DNA of 22,419 bases, taken from assembly GCA_023410055.1 (NCBI GenBank), contig JAEYQK010000019.1:1-22419 (forward strand), read 5' to 3'. How positions within the stretch are numbered: position 1 is the first letter of the stretch; each line of letters opens with the position of its first letter. A model generated the notes under the pieces. The model was not told the DNA's origin and searched no databases. It worked only from the letters and a program-made list of their open reading frames with translations. The stretch comes from Acidobacteriota bacterium. Lineage in GTDB: Bacteria > Acidobacteriota > Terriglobia > Terriglobales > Acidobacteriaceae. Made by a program: the position numbers and the translations under genes. Of this stretch, positions 1 to 8,200 are shown piece by piece.

Positions 1-15
1 CTGTCAGTTCAGTCG

Positions 16-1113
16 ATGAATGACGAGTCGCTGTGGCGATCGTTGATAACGAATGTCCGCGAACAGTTCTTCGCAAAAAAGCTTCCTCCGCTCCAGCTCA
101 CATCGCGCCCCATGACGCCTCGTGAGATGGCTGGCAGCGACTTGGATTTCATTTCTGCGCAAACAACCAATGACGAGCCTCTGCTCCACTCGATTCTGAC
201 GAACGTTCGCGACGTGTTCTTTCCGAAGAAGCTGCCACCATTGCAGCTTACGTCCACGCCGGTGAAAGTTCGTGAGATATGGGGCGACTACAACTACAAA
301 CGTCGTGGCGCCCTCGCATCGGGTATCGTGCACTTCGCCATGGTCGGCGGGATCGTGGCCCTCTCGGTTATGGGCGCAAAGTGGGGTAAGAAGCAGGAAC
401 AGCCAAAACTCGTTCAGCAGACCACACTCATCGCTCCGGATCCTAGCGCCTACATGCCCGTTTCGACAAAGAAGAACGACACGCTTGCGGGCGGTGGTGG
501 TGGCGGTGATCGGGACAAGCTTCAGGCCCCTAAGGGAAAGCTACCCAAGTTCGCCATGGAGCAGTTCACGCCTCCGCAGGTCGTGATTCGAAACGAGCAT
601 CCGAAGCTGCCGATGGAAGCGAGCGTGGTGATGCCGCCTCAGGTGAAGCTGCCGCTCGCGGCGAATATGCCGAACATCGGTGACCCGCTATCGCACGTTG
701 TTGCAGGACCTCCGTCGAACGGCGTCGGCTCAGGTGGCGGCATTGGTTCGGGGCGCGGCGGTGGTGTTGGTGCCGGTGAAGGCCCGGGCGTAGGACCGGG
801 ACGTGGTGGCGGCTACGGCGGCGGAGTCTTCCGCGTCGGCGGCGGAGTCTCTGCTCCGAAGGCACTCGATACGCCGGACCCGGAGTACTCGGAAGAAGCT
901 CGAAAGGCGAAATATCAGGGGACCTGTATTCTATGGCTAATAGTGGATCAAAGCGGCCGCCCGCAGCAGGTGAAAGTAGCCAGAAGCCTTGGCATGGGCC
1001 TTGATCAGAAAGCTATTGAAGCGGTTCAGCACTGGAAGTTCGAGCCGGCTATGAAGGACGGGCATCCAGTGGCTGTTCAGATCAACGTCGAAGTAAATTT
1101 CCGTCTGTACTAG
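16..1113 (+). CDS. TonB-family energy transducer with duplicated N-terminal head
   Basis: Inner-membrane protein of the TonB family, expected to pass proton-motive energy to outer-membrane receptors or to act in a related envelope complex. Seen: a cytoplasmic head of about 95 residues, one membrane segment near residues 98-118 (many Ala, Val and Gly), a long spacer rich in Gly with some Pro, and a C-terminal TonB domain near residues 285-365. That domain contains PDPEYSEEARKAKYQGT, a Gly-Arg-Pro turn, WKFEPA, and ends in NFRLY. The spacer is Gly-rich (about residues 235-280) rather than the Pro/Lys-rich spacer of classical TonB. The head carries two copies of a segment ending in KKLPPLQLTS. 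The frame is open back to base 1 and the ATG at 16 has no clear Shine-Dalgarno, so the gene may begin upstream of the window. A terminator follows the stop codon. Confidence 0.85.
   Translation: MNDESLWRSLITNVREQFFAKKLPPLQLTSRPMTPREMAGSDLDFISAQTTNDEPLLHSILTNVRDVFFPKKLPPLQLTSTPVKVREIWGDYNYKRRGALASGIVHFAMVGGIVALSVMGAKWGKKQEQPKLVQQTTLIAPDPSAYMPVSTKKNDTLAGGGGGGDRDKLQAPKGKLPKFAMEQFTPPQVVIRNEHPKLPMEASVVMPPQVKLPLAANMPNIGDPLSHVVAGPPSNGVGSGGGIGSGRGGGVGAGEGPGVGPGRGGGYGGGVFRVGGGVSAPKALDTPDPEYSEEARKAKYQGTCILWLIVDQSGRPQQVKVARSLGMGLDQKAIEAVQHWKFEPAMKDGHPVAVQINVEVNFRLY
19..279 (+). repeat. Tandem coding duplication in the TonB head
   Basis: Two in-frame copies of a segment of about 38 codons start at bases 19 and 169, so the period is exactly 150 bp (50 codons). 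Both begin Asn-Asp-Glu, share the core TNVR..FF.KKLPPLQLTS, and end at an Arg-Glu-Met or Arg-Glu-Ile. By eye, about 25 of 39 aligned residues are identical. The copies have diverged at the DNA level, so this is not a recent or assembly-generated repeat. Confidence 0.85.
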
Positions 1114-1174
1114 TCGCTTACTGTGCGCTAACCGGCGCACCCTGCAGGGCGGCAGTAAAGGTCGGACTCGAATG

Positions 1175-1199
1175 GGCGACGCCAATCAGCGTCGCCTTT
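1175..1199 (+). terminator. Intrinsic terminator after the TonB-family gene
   Basis: A perfect 8-bp GC-rich stem (GGCGACGC at 1175-1182 pairs with GCGTCGCC at 1189-1196) with a six-base loop is followed by TTT. It lies about 60 bp after the TonB stop codon and before the next plus-strand gene. The U tract is short, so efficiency is uncertain. Confidence 0.7.
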
Positions 1200-1266
1200 C
1201 TCACATACTGCAGGCAGAATCATAGCGGGAAACGGCGTCTAATCAGAAATCTGAGAAGGTGCCGTT

Positions 1267-2235
1267 CTGAGTAGAACAATCATCGCCCGCAGTGCTGCTG
1301 ACATCGACTGCCTCGCTCCAACGTGGCGGTCCCTCTATTTGCGACAGGACTGTACGTTGTTCCAGAGCTTCGCGTGGAACCGTCTGGCGGCCCGTGCATT
1401 CGTTGGGTCGGAGGAGCCCTTTTGCGTGTTCGTGTCGACTGATTCGGGGGCAGCGATCATTCCGGCAGCAATCGCCGACAGTGGGAGAAGGATCGTTCTA
1501 CAGGGCGAGCGACTCTTTGACTACCGCGACGTTCTAGCTGCCGGTGACGAAAATGCTCTCCGGCGAGCTTGGGGCGAACTGGCGTCCCTTGGATTACCCA
1601 TGTCGGTCGCAGCCGTCCGTAGCAGCGTTGTTGAACACTGGCACGGCTTGGGGTTGACTGCCTTTACGCGAGCCCCCCAGGTCCGAAGGGCCGAAATCAC
1701 ACCTGAAGAGTTCGAGGCGAGCCATCGTAGATTGGGTAGACTCTTGAGGCGCTGCAATCGCTCAGGTGTGACAATCAGTCGATCCGATGGCAGGGAATCG
1801 AAGTTCTTGCGCTGGATCTATGAACAGAAGGCGCTCCAGTTCGCAAGCAAGAAGGACAATATCTTCGCTAATGAACGCCGCATCGAGTTCCTCGTTGGTG
1901 CAGCCGCTATGAGACCGCACCGGTGTGACATTTACAGCATGCAGATGAAGGACAAAGTCATCGCAGCCCTCGTCACGTTTCGTGATCGCTCGGTGAGGCG
2001 CTTCTATACGACCTACTTTAATCAAGAGTGGGCAAAAGAATCCCCTGGGCAGGTACTCACTTACGAAGTGACGCGCCAGTCGCTTATTGAGGGGCTTGAC
2101 TGCGACTACATGACCGGCGAACAGCAACATAAGACCCGTCTGGCAACATCGGGGGTGCCACTTTTCAGAGTGGAGGCCGGTTCAGAGATGCTGGTCCAAG
2201 CGTCGTTGGATCCGGTGAGTCAGAATGTCGCCTAG
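1267..2235 (+). CDS. GNAT/CelD-like acyltransferase (Acetyltransf_6 type), probable CTG start
   Basis: Predicted cytoplasmic N-acyltransferase of the GNAT fold, in the BioF2-like/CelD-like group. The acyl acceptor is unknown; in other bacteria this group is often tied to cell-surface polysaccharide or amino-sugar modification. Seen: a mixed N-terminal half, then the typical C-terminal domain with a helical segment (LGRLLRRCNRSG), a strand pair (MQMKDKVIAALVTFRD), and the late motif SPGQVLTYEVTRQSLIEGLD..Y..GEQQHKTR. Start: the first usual codon is TTG at 1339, but the frame stays open to a TGA at 1252-1254, and the extra residues (including LAPTWRSLYLRQDC) fit the family's N-terminus. CTG at 1267 has AGAAGG seven bases upstream and is the best candidate, giving 322 residues. 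Its stop codon abuts that of the next, convergent gene. Confidence 0.7.
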   Translation: MSRTIIARSAADIDCLAPTWRSLYLRQDCTLFQSFAWNRLAARAFVGSEEPFCVFVSTDSGAAIIPAAIADSGRRIVLQGERLFDYRDVLAAGDENALRRAWGELASLGLPMSVAAVRSSVVEHWHGLGLTAFTRAPQVRRAEITPEEFEASHRRLGRLLRRCNRSGVTISRSDGRESKFLRWIYEQKALQFASKKDNIFANERRIEFLVGAAAMRPHRCDIYSMQMKDKVIAALVTFRDRSVRRFYTTYFNQEWAKESPGQVLTYEVTRQSLIEGLDCDYMTGEQQHKTRLATSGVPLFRVEAGSEMLVQASLDPVSQNVA

Positions 2236-2922
2236 TCACAGTTTCTTCAGAAAAGCCTTGGCTTCTTCCAACTCTGGAAACAGCTTCTCATCGTTCTGGA
2301 ACTCCCGTCCATGCACGCATCTGCGCAGTCCGCGCATTCTAACGGGATGCTTCAGGTGCAGCATTTCGTGATAAACAAGGTACTCGATCGCATATCGCGG
2401 CACGCGGGGGTGATCGAAGACACGGCTAACCACGATGGCATTGTGCGCGGAGTCGTAGTGTCCAAGCATGTTGCGCGCGTGATCGCGGCTCCAGGTCATC
2501 TGGGGACGCGCCAGCAGGCCATGGAAGAAGCGCATGTTGAGCTCATCGAAAATAAGATCGAGGTCATAGACATGGCCTTGTGCGCTTTCGATACGCTTGC
2601 GCCCGCGGAGATGGCGTACCAGCTCCGCTTTGCTCAGTAATGCATGGCTGCTGACATACTTTCTATAACGCAGATTGTGGCCCGGGTCGATGGGTTTTCG
2701 GAAGAGCTTAGCCAGCAGAATATGAATAATGGCACGAACCACCTGCTCGGGGGCGCCCTCAAGCAGGTCCGAAATGCGCATTAAAATCCTGCCTTCTCGC
2801 AGGCGCACTGTGTTGTTGATGTTCGCAAACGGATAAAACGTGACCCGAAACTCGGGCAAAGGTGCTCGCGGGCGGAGTTCCCGGTACGATTCCTGAAAAA
2901 TTAGGGCGAGGTCCTCTCTCAC
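2236..2922 (-). CDS. SprT-like zinc metalloprotease with degenerate duplicated domain
   Basis: Predicted zinc-dependent protease of the SprT/WLM-like group. Seen: HEMLH at residues 185-189, with a probable third ligand at His204 in HGREF, the usual HExxH...HGxxF arrangement. There is no signal peptide, so it is probably cytoplasmic. The N-terminal half (about residues 26-90) aligns without gaps to the catalytic half at a 118-residue offset, but its active site reads HILLA, so Glu and the second His are lost. Start: GTG at 2922; an in-frame TAA lies four codons upstream and the Shine-Dalgarno is poor. It lies 36 bp after the preceding gene on the same strand, so it is probably the last gene of the uvrA run. 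The substrate is unknown. Confidence 0.75.
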   Translation of the reverse strand: MREDLALIFQESYRELRPRAPLPEFRVTFYPFANINNTVRLREGRILMRISDLLEGAPEQVVRAIIHILLAKLFRKPIDPGHNLRYRKYVSSHALLSKAELVRHLRGRKRIESAQGHVYDLDLIFDELNMRFFHGLLARPQMTWSRDHARNMLGHYDSAHNAIVVSRVFDHPRVPRYAIEYLVYHEMLHLKHPVRMRGLRRCVHGREFQNDEKLFPELEEAKAFLKKL

Positions 2923-2958
2923 ATTTTCAGGTTAGCACGAGGGAGTGCGCTGTTATTC

Positions 2959-3528
2959 CTACTGATTTACCTTGCGCAATTGATTCTTCGTATTCTTGTC
3001 TTTCGCAATCGCTTCCTGCTCGGTGAGCGTTTCTTTTGCACCATCGAGACATGAATTCACCGCCTCGATTGTATCGTCAAGAACGAACTGGTAGTTCTTG
3101 CGAAGTTCTTCGCCGGCGGCAGCGTCGGTTTTCGCGTTGTCACGCATTGCCGTTAGCTTTTGCTGGAACTCGGTGTCTGCCGCTACGACTTCCTTCAGCG
3201 GCTTGCGGATGTCCCACTTGTCCTTGGCATACATTTCAACGTTGTCGTCCATTTCTTCGACGAGTTTGCCAAGGTCTTCAAGGAGGTCGTGCAATTCTGG
3301 GCCGCGGGTCGCAGCCACTCGCGGATCATTGCGCATGCGATCAATGGAATCCATGCGCAAACGAGCATATCTTACGAACAGCTTCAGGCGCGCTTCCGGG
3401 TCTTGCCGTGCTTCACGCAGGTCCTGGATTTCGGTCTGAGTCAGTGGATCGCGTCCAAACTGCGCAAAAGAAGTCGATGCGAGCGCAAGAATTAGCAGAA
3501 TGATTCCAGTGCGTTTCATAGTCTTCAT
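2959..3528 (-). CDS. Exported helical protein of unknown function (189 aa)
   Basis: I do not recognise this family. Residues 1-23 form a signal peptide (MKTMKRTG, then a hydrophobic run, ending SFAQ), so it is probably periplasmic. The mature part is highly charged, almost certainly all helical, with one Cys (in NSCLDG). It resembles the protein encoded just upstream: LKLFVRYARLRMDSI here (residues 48-62) against PKLYVEIAQRELKDI there. The ATG overlaps the upstream stop codon in an ATGA (bases 3525-3528), and no Shine-Dalgarno is visible, so translation is probably coupled. It is the fourth gene of the uvrA run. Confidence 0.75.
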   Translation of the reverse strand: MKTMKRTGIILLILALASTSFAQFGRDPLTQTEIQDLREARQDPEARLKLFVRYARLRMDSIDRMRNDPRVAATRGPELHDLLEDLGKLVEEMDDNVEMYAKDKWDIRKPLKEVVAADTEFQQKLTAMRDNAKTDAAAGEELRKNYQFVLDDTIEAVNSCLDGAKETLTEQEAIAKDKNTKNQLRKVNQ

Positions 3529-3953
3529 TTCGAAAACATCGCGTCGAGAAGTGTCGTACGCGCCTGTTCTATGCGATCCAGTGCTGCCTTGAGCGGCGGA
3601 CGATCATCGAATGCCGCGCTGCGCTGCAGATCGTTCATACGCTCGCCAATCTGGCGCAGAGATATTTCCGTCTGCTTCATGCGTTTCCGTATGGTTTTTG
3701 ACGCCTTGGCGGCATTCTCGCAATCAGCCGTGAGCTGCTCAAGTGCCTGCTTTCCTTTTTCAGAGTCGCCTTCTTTGTAAAGTGCTTCTATATCCTTCAG
3801 TTCGCGTTGGGCAATTTCGACGTACAACTTCGGTTGGTCTTTCGGGCTTGCCTTGGCCGCCTCAGCTCTCAGTTCCTGGAGTGGACGTTCGCTTGCGAAA
3901 ACGGCACTACAGATTGACAACAGAATCGAAATGATTACGAGCCTGATCTTCAT
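3525..3953 (-). CDS. Exported helical protein of unknown function (142 aa)
   Basis: I do not recognise this family. Residues 1-20 are a clear signal peptide (MKIRLVIISILLSICSAVFA). The mature part is short, charged and helical, with possible coiled coil near residues 60-120. It shares a motif and general layout with the following gene, suggesting diverged tandem paralogues. Its ATG lies one base after the TAG of the TPR gene, and its stop codon overlaps the start of the next gene by four bases. This tight packing supports one transcript. Confidence 0.75.
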   Translation of the reverse strand: MKIRLVIISILLSICSAVFASERPLQELRAEAAKASPKDQPKLYVEIAQRELKDIEALYKEGDSEKGKQALEQLTADCENAAKASKTIRKRMKQTEISLRQIGERMNDLQRSAAFDDRPPLKAALDRIEQARTTLLDAMFSK

Positions 3954-3954
3954 G

Positions 3955-5265
3955 CTATTTCTTTGGCTCCAACGCTATAAGCCGGTGTTTGGCTTGCCAC
4001 TCCTGATCAGGATACTTGCCGTTGGATGCTTCCAAGAAGAGGTGGTAGTTTTCGATCGCCAGCTTCGTCGCTCTTAGGTGATCAAAAATTGTAGCGCGTA
4101 AAAAGTAGCTGGCAGGCGTCTCCGGCAGGAACTTCGCGCGCGCGTCCAGCGCCCTCAGGGCCAACTCGTAGTTCTTGTTCTCGTTGGCGACAATCGCGAG
4201 GTCAGTATAGGCTTCACCCATGTCGCTCTTCAGCTTCAACGCAGAGAGCAACTCGGTCTGTGCCGCGGGATAATTGAGCTGACGCATCAGAACTCGTCCA
4301 AGAGCATAATGCAAGTTCGGATCATTCGGTGCGTTCTGAACAAGCGGTTTCAATAGAGCTGCAGCCTCGTCATACTTCTTTGTTTCGAGCAGCAAATCGG
4401 AGAGTTGTCGCACAGCTGCCGCGTTGTCAGGTGAAAGTGCGATTGCCGCACGGAACTCGATGATGGCATCTTCGTTCTTACCGGTTGAGGCGAGTATCCG
4501 TCCCAACTGAAGATGGGCAGCAGCATTCTGGGGATCGAGCCTGACATACTTGCGCAATTCCGTTTCGGCATCCGCAACCCGTCCAGTCTGCTGGTAAATG
4601 TTGACAAGGCCTGCGAGCGCTTCGGATGACTTGGGATCAAGTTCCGCCGCGCGCTTGTATTCCGACTCGGCCCCCGAATATTGTTTGGCGCGTTCGAGTG
4701 CGAGCGCAGCTGCGAGATGTGGGGCGGCATCCTTGGGCTCAAGAACAGAAGCGCTCTTGAATGCCTCCGCGGCACCTTTTGGATTCGTCTTCTCAAGCAC
4801 GTGTCCAAGCGCCATCCATGCCCGAGCTACCTCTTTCTGAGGCGGGGTTGAGGTGGGCTTCAAAGCAGTCGCTGCCCGGAGGTATTTCTCGGCTTCCGGA
4901 TCGCCGTCACGCGCCAGCATCAGTCCAAGATTCAGATTTGATTCGAACACCTTTGGATCTAGCGCAACGGATTTCTTGTACGCCTCGATGGCCTGAGGGC
5001 GCTGTCCTTTTGCGTTCAGGACAAATCCGAGGTCAAACCAGGCACGGTAGTTGTTCCCATCCTGAGCGACCACTTCACGAAGTGATTTCTCAGCGGAATC
5101 GTAGTCTCCCTTTTCGATTGCCGCTTCCGCGGTGCGCAGGGCAATATCCGCAGGAGATTCGTCTACGACACGGTGTTTGTGAACGGTGCCGCGAGTCTGT
5201 GCGAACAATTGGGGGCCCGCAAGAGTCAGGCACATCGCCAGGATTATCGTTCTATGTCCGAACAT
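3955..5265 (-). CDS. Exported tetratricopeptide-repeat protein
   Basis: Predicted periplasmic scaffold protein built from TPR helix pairs. Residues 1-23 are a signal peptide ending LFAQ. Residues from about 37 to 420 hold roughly ten TPR units with the usual pattern, for example a Trp/Tyr..LG..L...G....A...Y..A..LDP spacing (AWFDLGFVLNAKGQRPQAIE and similar). No enzyme domain is visible, so it probably binds protein partners, perhaps the two small exported proteins that follow. Its ATG at 5265 lies inside the end of uvrA (14-bp overlap in a different frame), which suggests coupled translation. The partner is not known. Confidence 0.85.
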   Translation of the reverse strand: MFGHRTIILAMCLTLAGPQLFAQTRGTVHKHRVVDESPADIALRTAEAAIEKGDYDSAEKSLREVVAQDGNNYRAWFDLGFVLNAKGQRPQAIEAYKKSVALDPKVFESNLNLGLMLARDGDPEAEKYLRAATALKPTSTPPQKEVARAWMALGHVLEKTNPKGAAEAFKSASVLEPKDAAPHLAAALALERAKQYSGAESEYKRAAELDPKSSEALAGLVNIYQQTGRVADAETELRKYVRLDPQNAAAHLQLGRILASTGKNEDAIIEFRAAIALSPDNAAAVRQLSDLLLETKKYDEAAALLKPLVQNAPNDPNLHYALGRVLMRQLNYPAAQTELLSALKLKSDMGEAYTDLAIVANENKNYELALRALDARAKFLPETPASYFLRATIFDHLRATKLAIENYHLFLEASNGKYPDQEWQAKHRLIALEPKK

Positions 5266-8200
5266 TTGGGACTGTCGCTCCGGCCTCTATTGTTACCGAG
5301 GAAGTGCCGTTTTTGCCAGAGTCACCATTGGTACCTAGGATGCGCGCCAGGAACTTGCCGGTGTAAGACTTGGGATTCTCAGCGATCATCTCCGGGGTTC
5401 CTACACCCACAATCGTGCCTCCCCGGTCCCCGCCTTCCGGCCCGAGATCGACAATCCAGTCAGCGGTCTTGATGACATCGAGGTTGTGCTCGATCACGAC
5501 GATTGAGCCCCCAGCATCTATGAGCCGCTTGAATGCCGCGAGCAGCTTGCTTACGTCGTCGAAGTGCAAGCCGGTTGTAGGCTCGTCAAAGATGTAGAGA
5601 ATACGTCGCTTGCCCCGGCGTGGACCATCGCCGTCTTCTTCCGTGCGCGGACGCGCAATTTCTCGATTAGCAGGCTGCAAGTGGGCTGCAAGCTTGATAC
5701 GCTGGGCCTCTCCTCCGGACAGAGTCGTGGCCGACTGCCCCAAACGTAAATAGCCCAGCCCGACTTCCTCCAGAACGCGTAGTTTCTCGGTGATCTTCGG
5801 CGCCGCCGCAAAGAACTGGAGCGACTCGCGTACGGTCAGGTTCAGGACTTCGTGAACATTCTTGCCGCGGTAACGAATATCCAGAATCTCCGGCTTGTAC
5901 CGCGTACCGTTGCAGTCTTCACAGACCAGTTCGACGTCCGCCAAGAACTGCATTTCCACGGTTACCGTGCCGTCTCCCTGGCAGGTTTCGCAGCGTCCAC
6001 CCGGAATATTGAACGAGAAATGTCCAGGCCCGAAGCCGTGTTTGTGAGATTCCGGAAGCGAGGCGAACAACTCGCGTATGGCATCGAACGCCTTGATGTA
6101 TGTGACGGGATTTGACCGGGGCGTGCGCCCAATTGGCGACTGGTCGACCATGACAACTTCGTCGATGTACTGCGCGCCTTCGAGTCGGTCAAGACAGGCA
6201 CCCGACATCGGAAGTTCGTCATCGGACATGCCAGCCTGTTCGTCCCGCCGGTCGTGTCCCTTGGCGGCAACCAACGCCTTATAGAGCACGTCGTGGACGA
6301 GCGTTGATTTCCCCGATCCAGACACGCCGGTCACAGCAACCAACATTCCGAGCGGAATCACGACATCTACTTTCTTCAAGTTGTGCTCGTAGGCTCCGAC
6401 GATCTTGATTCGCTGGGAAGTCTGCTTTCGTCTGGCCGAAAGCATCGGAATCCGAAGCTCGCCGGCAAGATAGCGGCCGGTGAGGGACGCAGGCATGTGC
6501 TTGAGTTCGTCATAGCTGCCGGCCGCAATCAGGCGGCCGCCATGCTCGCCTGCGCCAGGCCCGAGATCGAGTATGCGGTCGGACGCGCGCATGATGTCCG
6601 GGTCATGCTCAACGACCAAAATCGTATTCCCAAGGTCCCGCAAGTCGTGAAGAATCTGAATAAGGCGATAAGTATCGCGAGTGTGCAGGCCGATCGACGG
6701 CTCATCAAGGACGTAAAGCGTTCCTACCAACCGCGAGCCAAGTGATGTCGCGAGTTGAATACGTTGTGCCTCTCCGCCCGAGAGCGTTGAAGCCAAACGA
6801 TCCAGCGTCAGGTATTCGAGTCCCACGTCGTTCAGAAACCGTAGTCGATCGTGAATCTCTTCCAGCAGCTTTTCAGCTATTTCCGCCTCTTCTCGGGAGA
6901 GTTGAAGATCGGCGAAAAAGCGCGCGGCACTCTCAACTGTCATCGCGCTGACTTGGCATATATCCTTGCCGCCCACCTTCACAAGACGCGCATCGGCACG
7001 AAGACGCGCCCCGCCGCAACTCACACAACGTGTGTAGCCTCGATACCGGCTCAGGAATACGCGTACGTGGAGCTTGTATTTCTTGCGTTCAAGATGACTG
7101 AAGAATCCGCGTATCCCCCACCACTTGCCCTCACCGTCGACGATTAGGTGCCGCTGTTCATCGTCGAGTTCACTCCACGGCACGTCCAGAGGAATCCCGC
7201 GCTCGCGAGCGTAGCGCTTCATTTCGGTCGCAAACGGCCGGTACTTAGGCTTCGTCCATGGCTCGATGGCGCCTCCGGCGAGCGTCTTGGAGCGATCCGG
7301 TATGACCAAGTTCATATCGAACTCGATGGTGTTTCCGAATCCCTGGCACTTCGGACAAGCGCCGTACGGATTGTTAAACGAAAACAGCCGTGGCTCAGGC
7401 TCCTCGTACCTGATGTGGCACTGCTTGCATTCGAAGCGCTGGGCAAAGCGATATTGCCTGCGTTGTTCCGCTTCGTCGCGAGGAGCCGCCTCAAACACAA
7501 CCTCGTCGGCCTCGCGGTAGGCGGACTCAACAGCATCCACTAAACGGGGGCGGATATCTGACGAGAGGACTAAGCGGTCGACCAGAACGTAAACCGTCTG
7601 ATCGAAACGGATGTCCAGCAGCGACTCGGGCGTTGAGAACTCGAACAACTGTCCGTTCTGGAAAAGACGATTGAAGCCGCGTTTACGAAGCTCGAAGAGG
7701 CGTGTCTTGAGTGCCTCGTCCTGCTCGGGCGCTTCACTTTTCTTGGAATTCTTCTTGGCGGCCTTCTTACGGGCAACAGGTTTCTTCTTGCCGGTCGCCT
7801 CTTCCGGTCGTTCGGGCGCAAGCGGCCGAACAGGGAAGAGCGCGTTCAGCCTTACACCGTCCCCCAGACTCAGAATGGCGTCGGCAACCTCATCAACGGA
7901 ATCCCTGTGAACGGGATTCCCACACTGCGCGCAATAGGTGGTTCCCACGCGAGCGAACAGCAGTCGCAGGTAGTCGTAAATCTCGGTGGCAGTCGCGACC
8001 GTTGATCGCGGATTGCGCGTCGTGTTCTTTTGCCGGATCGCAACCGCCGGGGCGATACCGTCGATCATGTCGGCGTCGGGTTTCTCGATGCGTTCCAGGA
8101 ACTGGCGGGCGTAAGCTGAGAGGGACTCGACATACCGACGCTGGCCTTCGGCGTAGATCGTATCGAAGGCGAGCGAAGACTTGCCTGATCCGGACACCCC

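Noticed and set aside
740..850. Gly-rich repeat in the TonB-family gene as a possible tandem DNA repeat
   Set aside because: The codons vary and no fixed DNA period is kept; it is a low-complexity protein linker.
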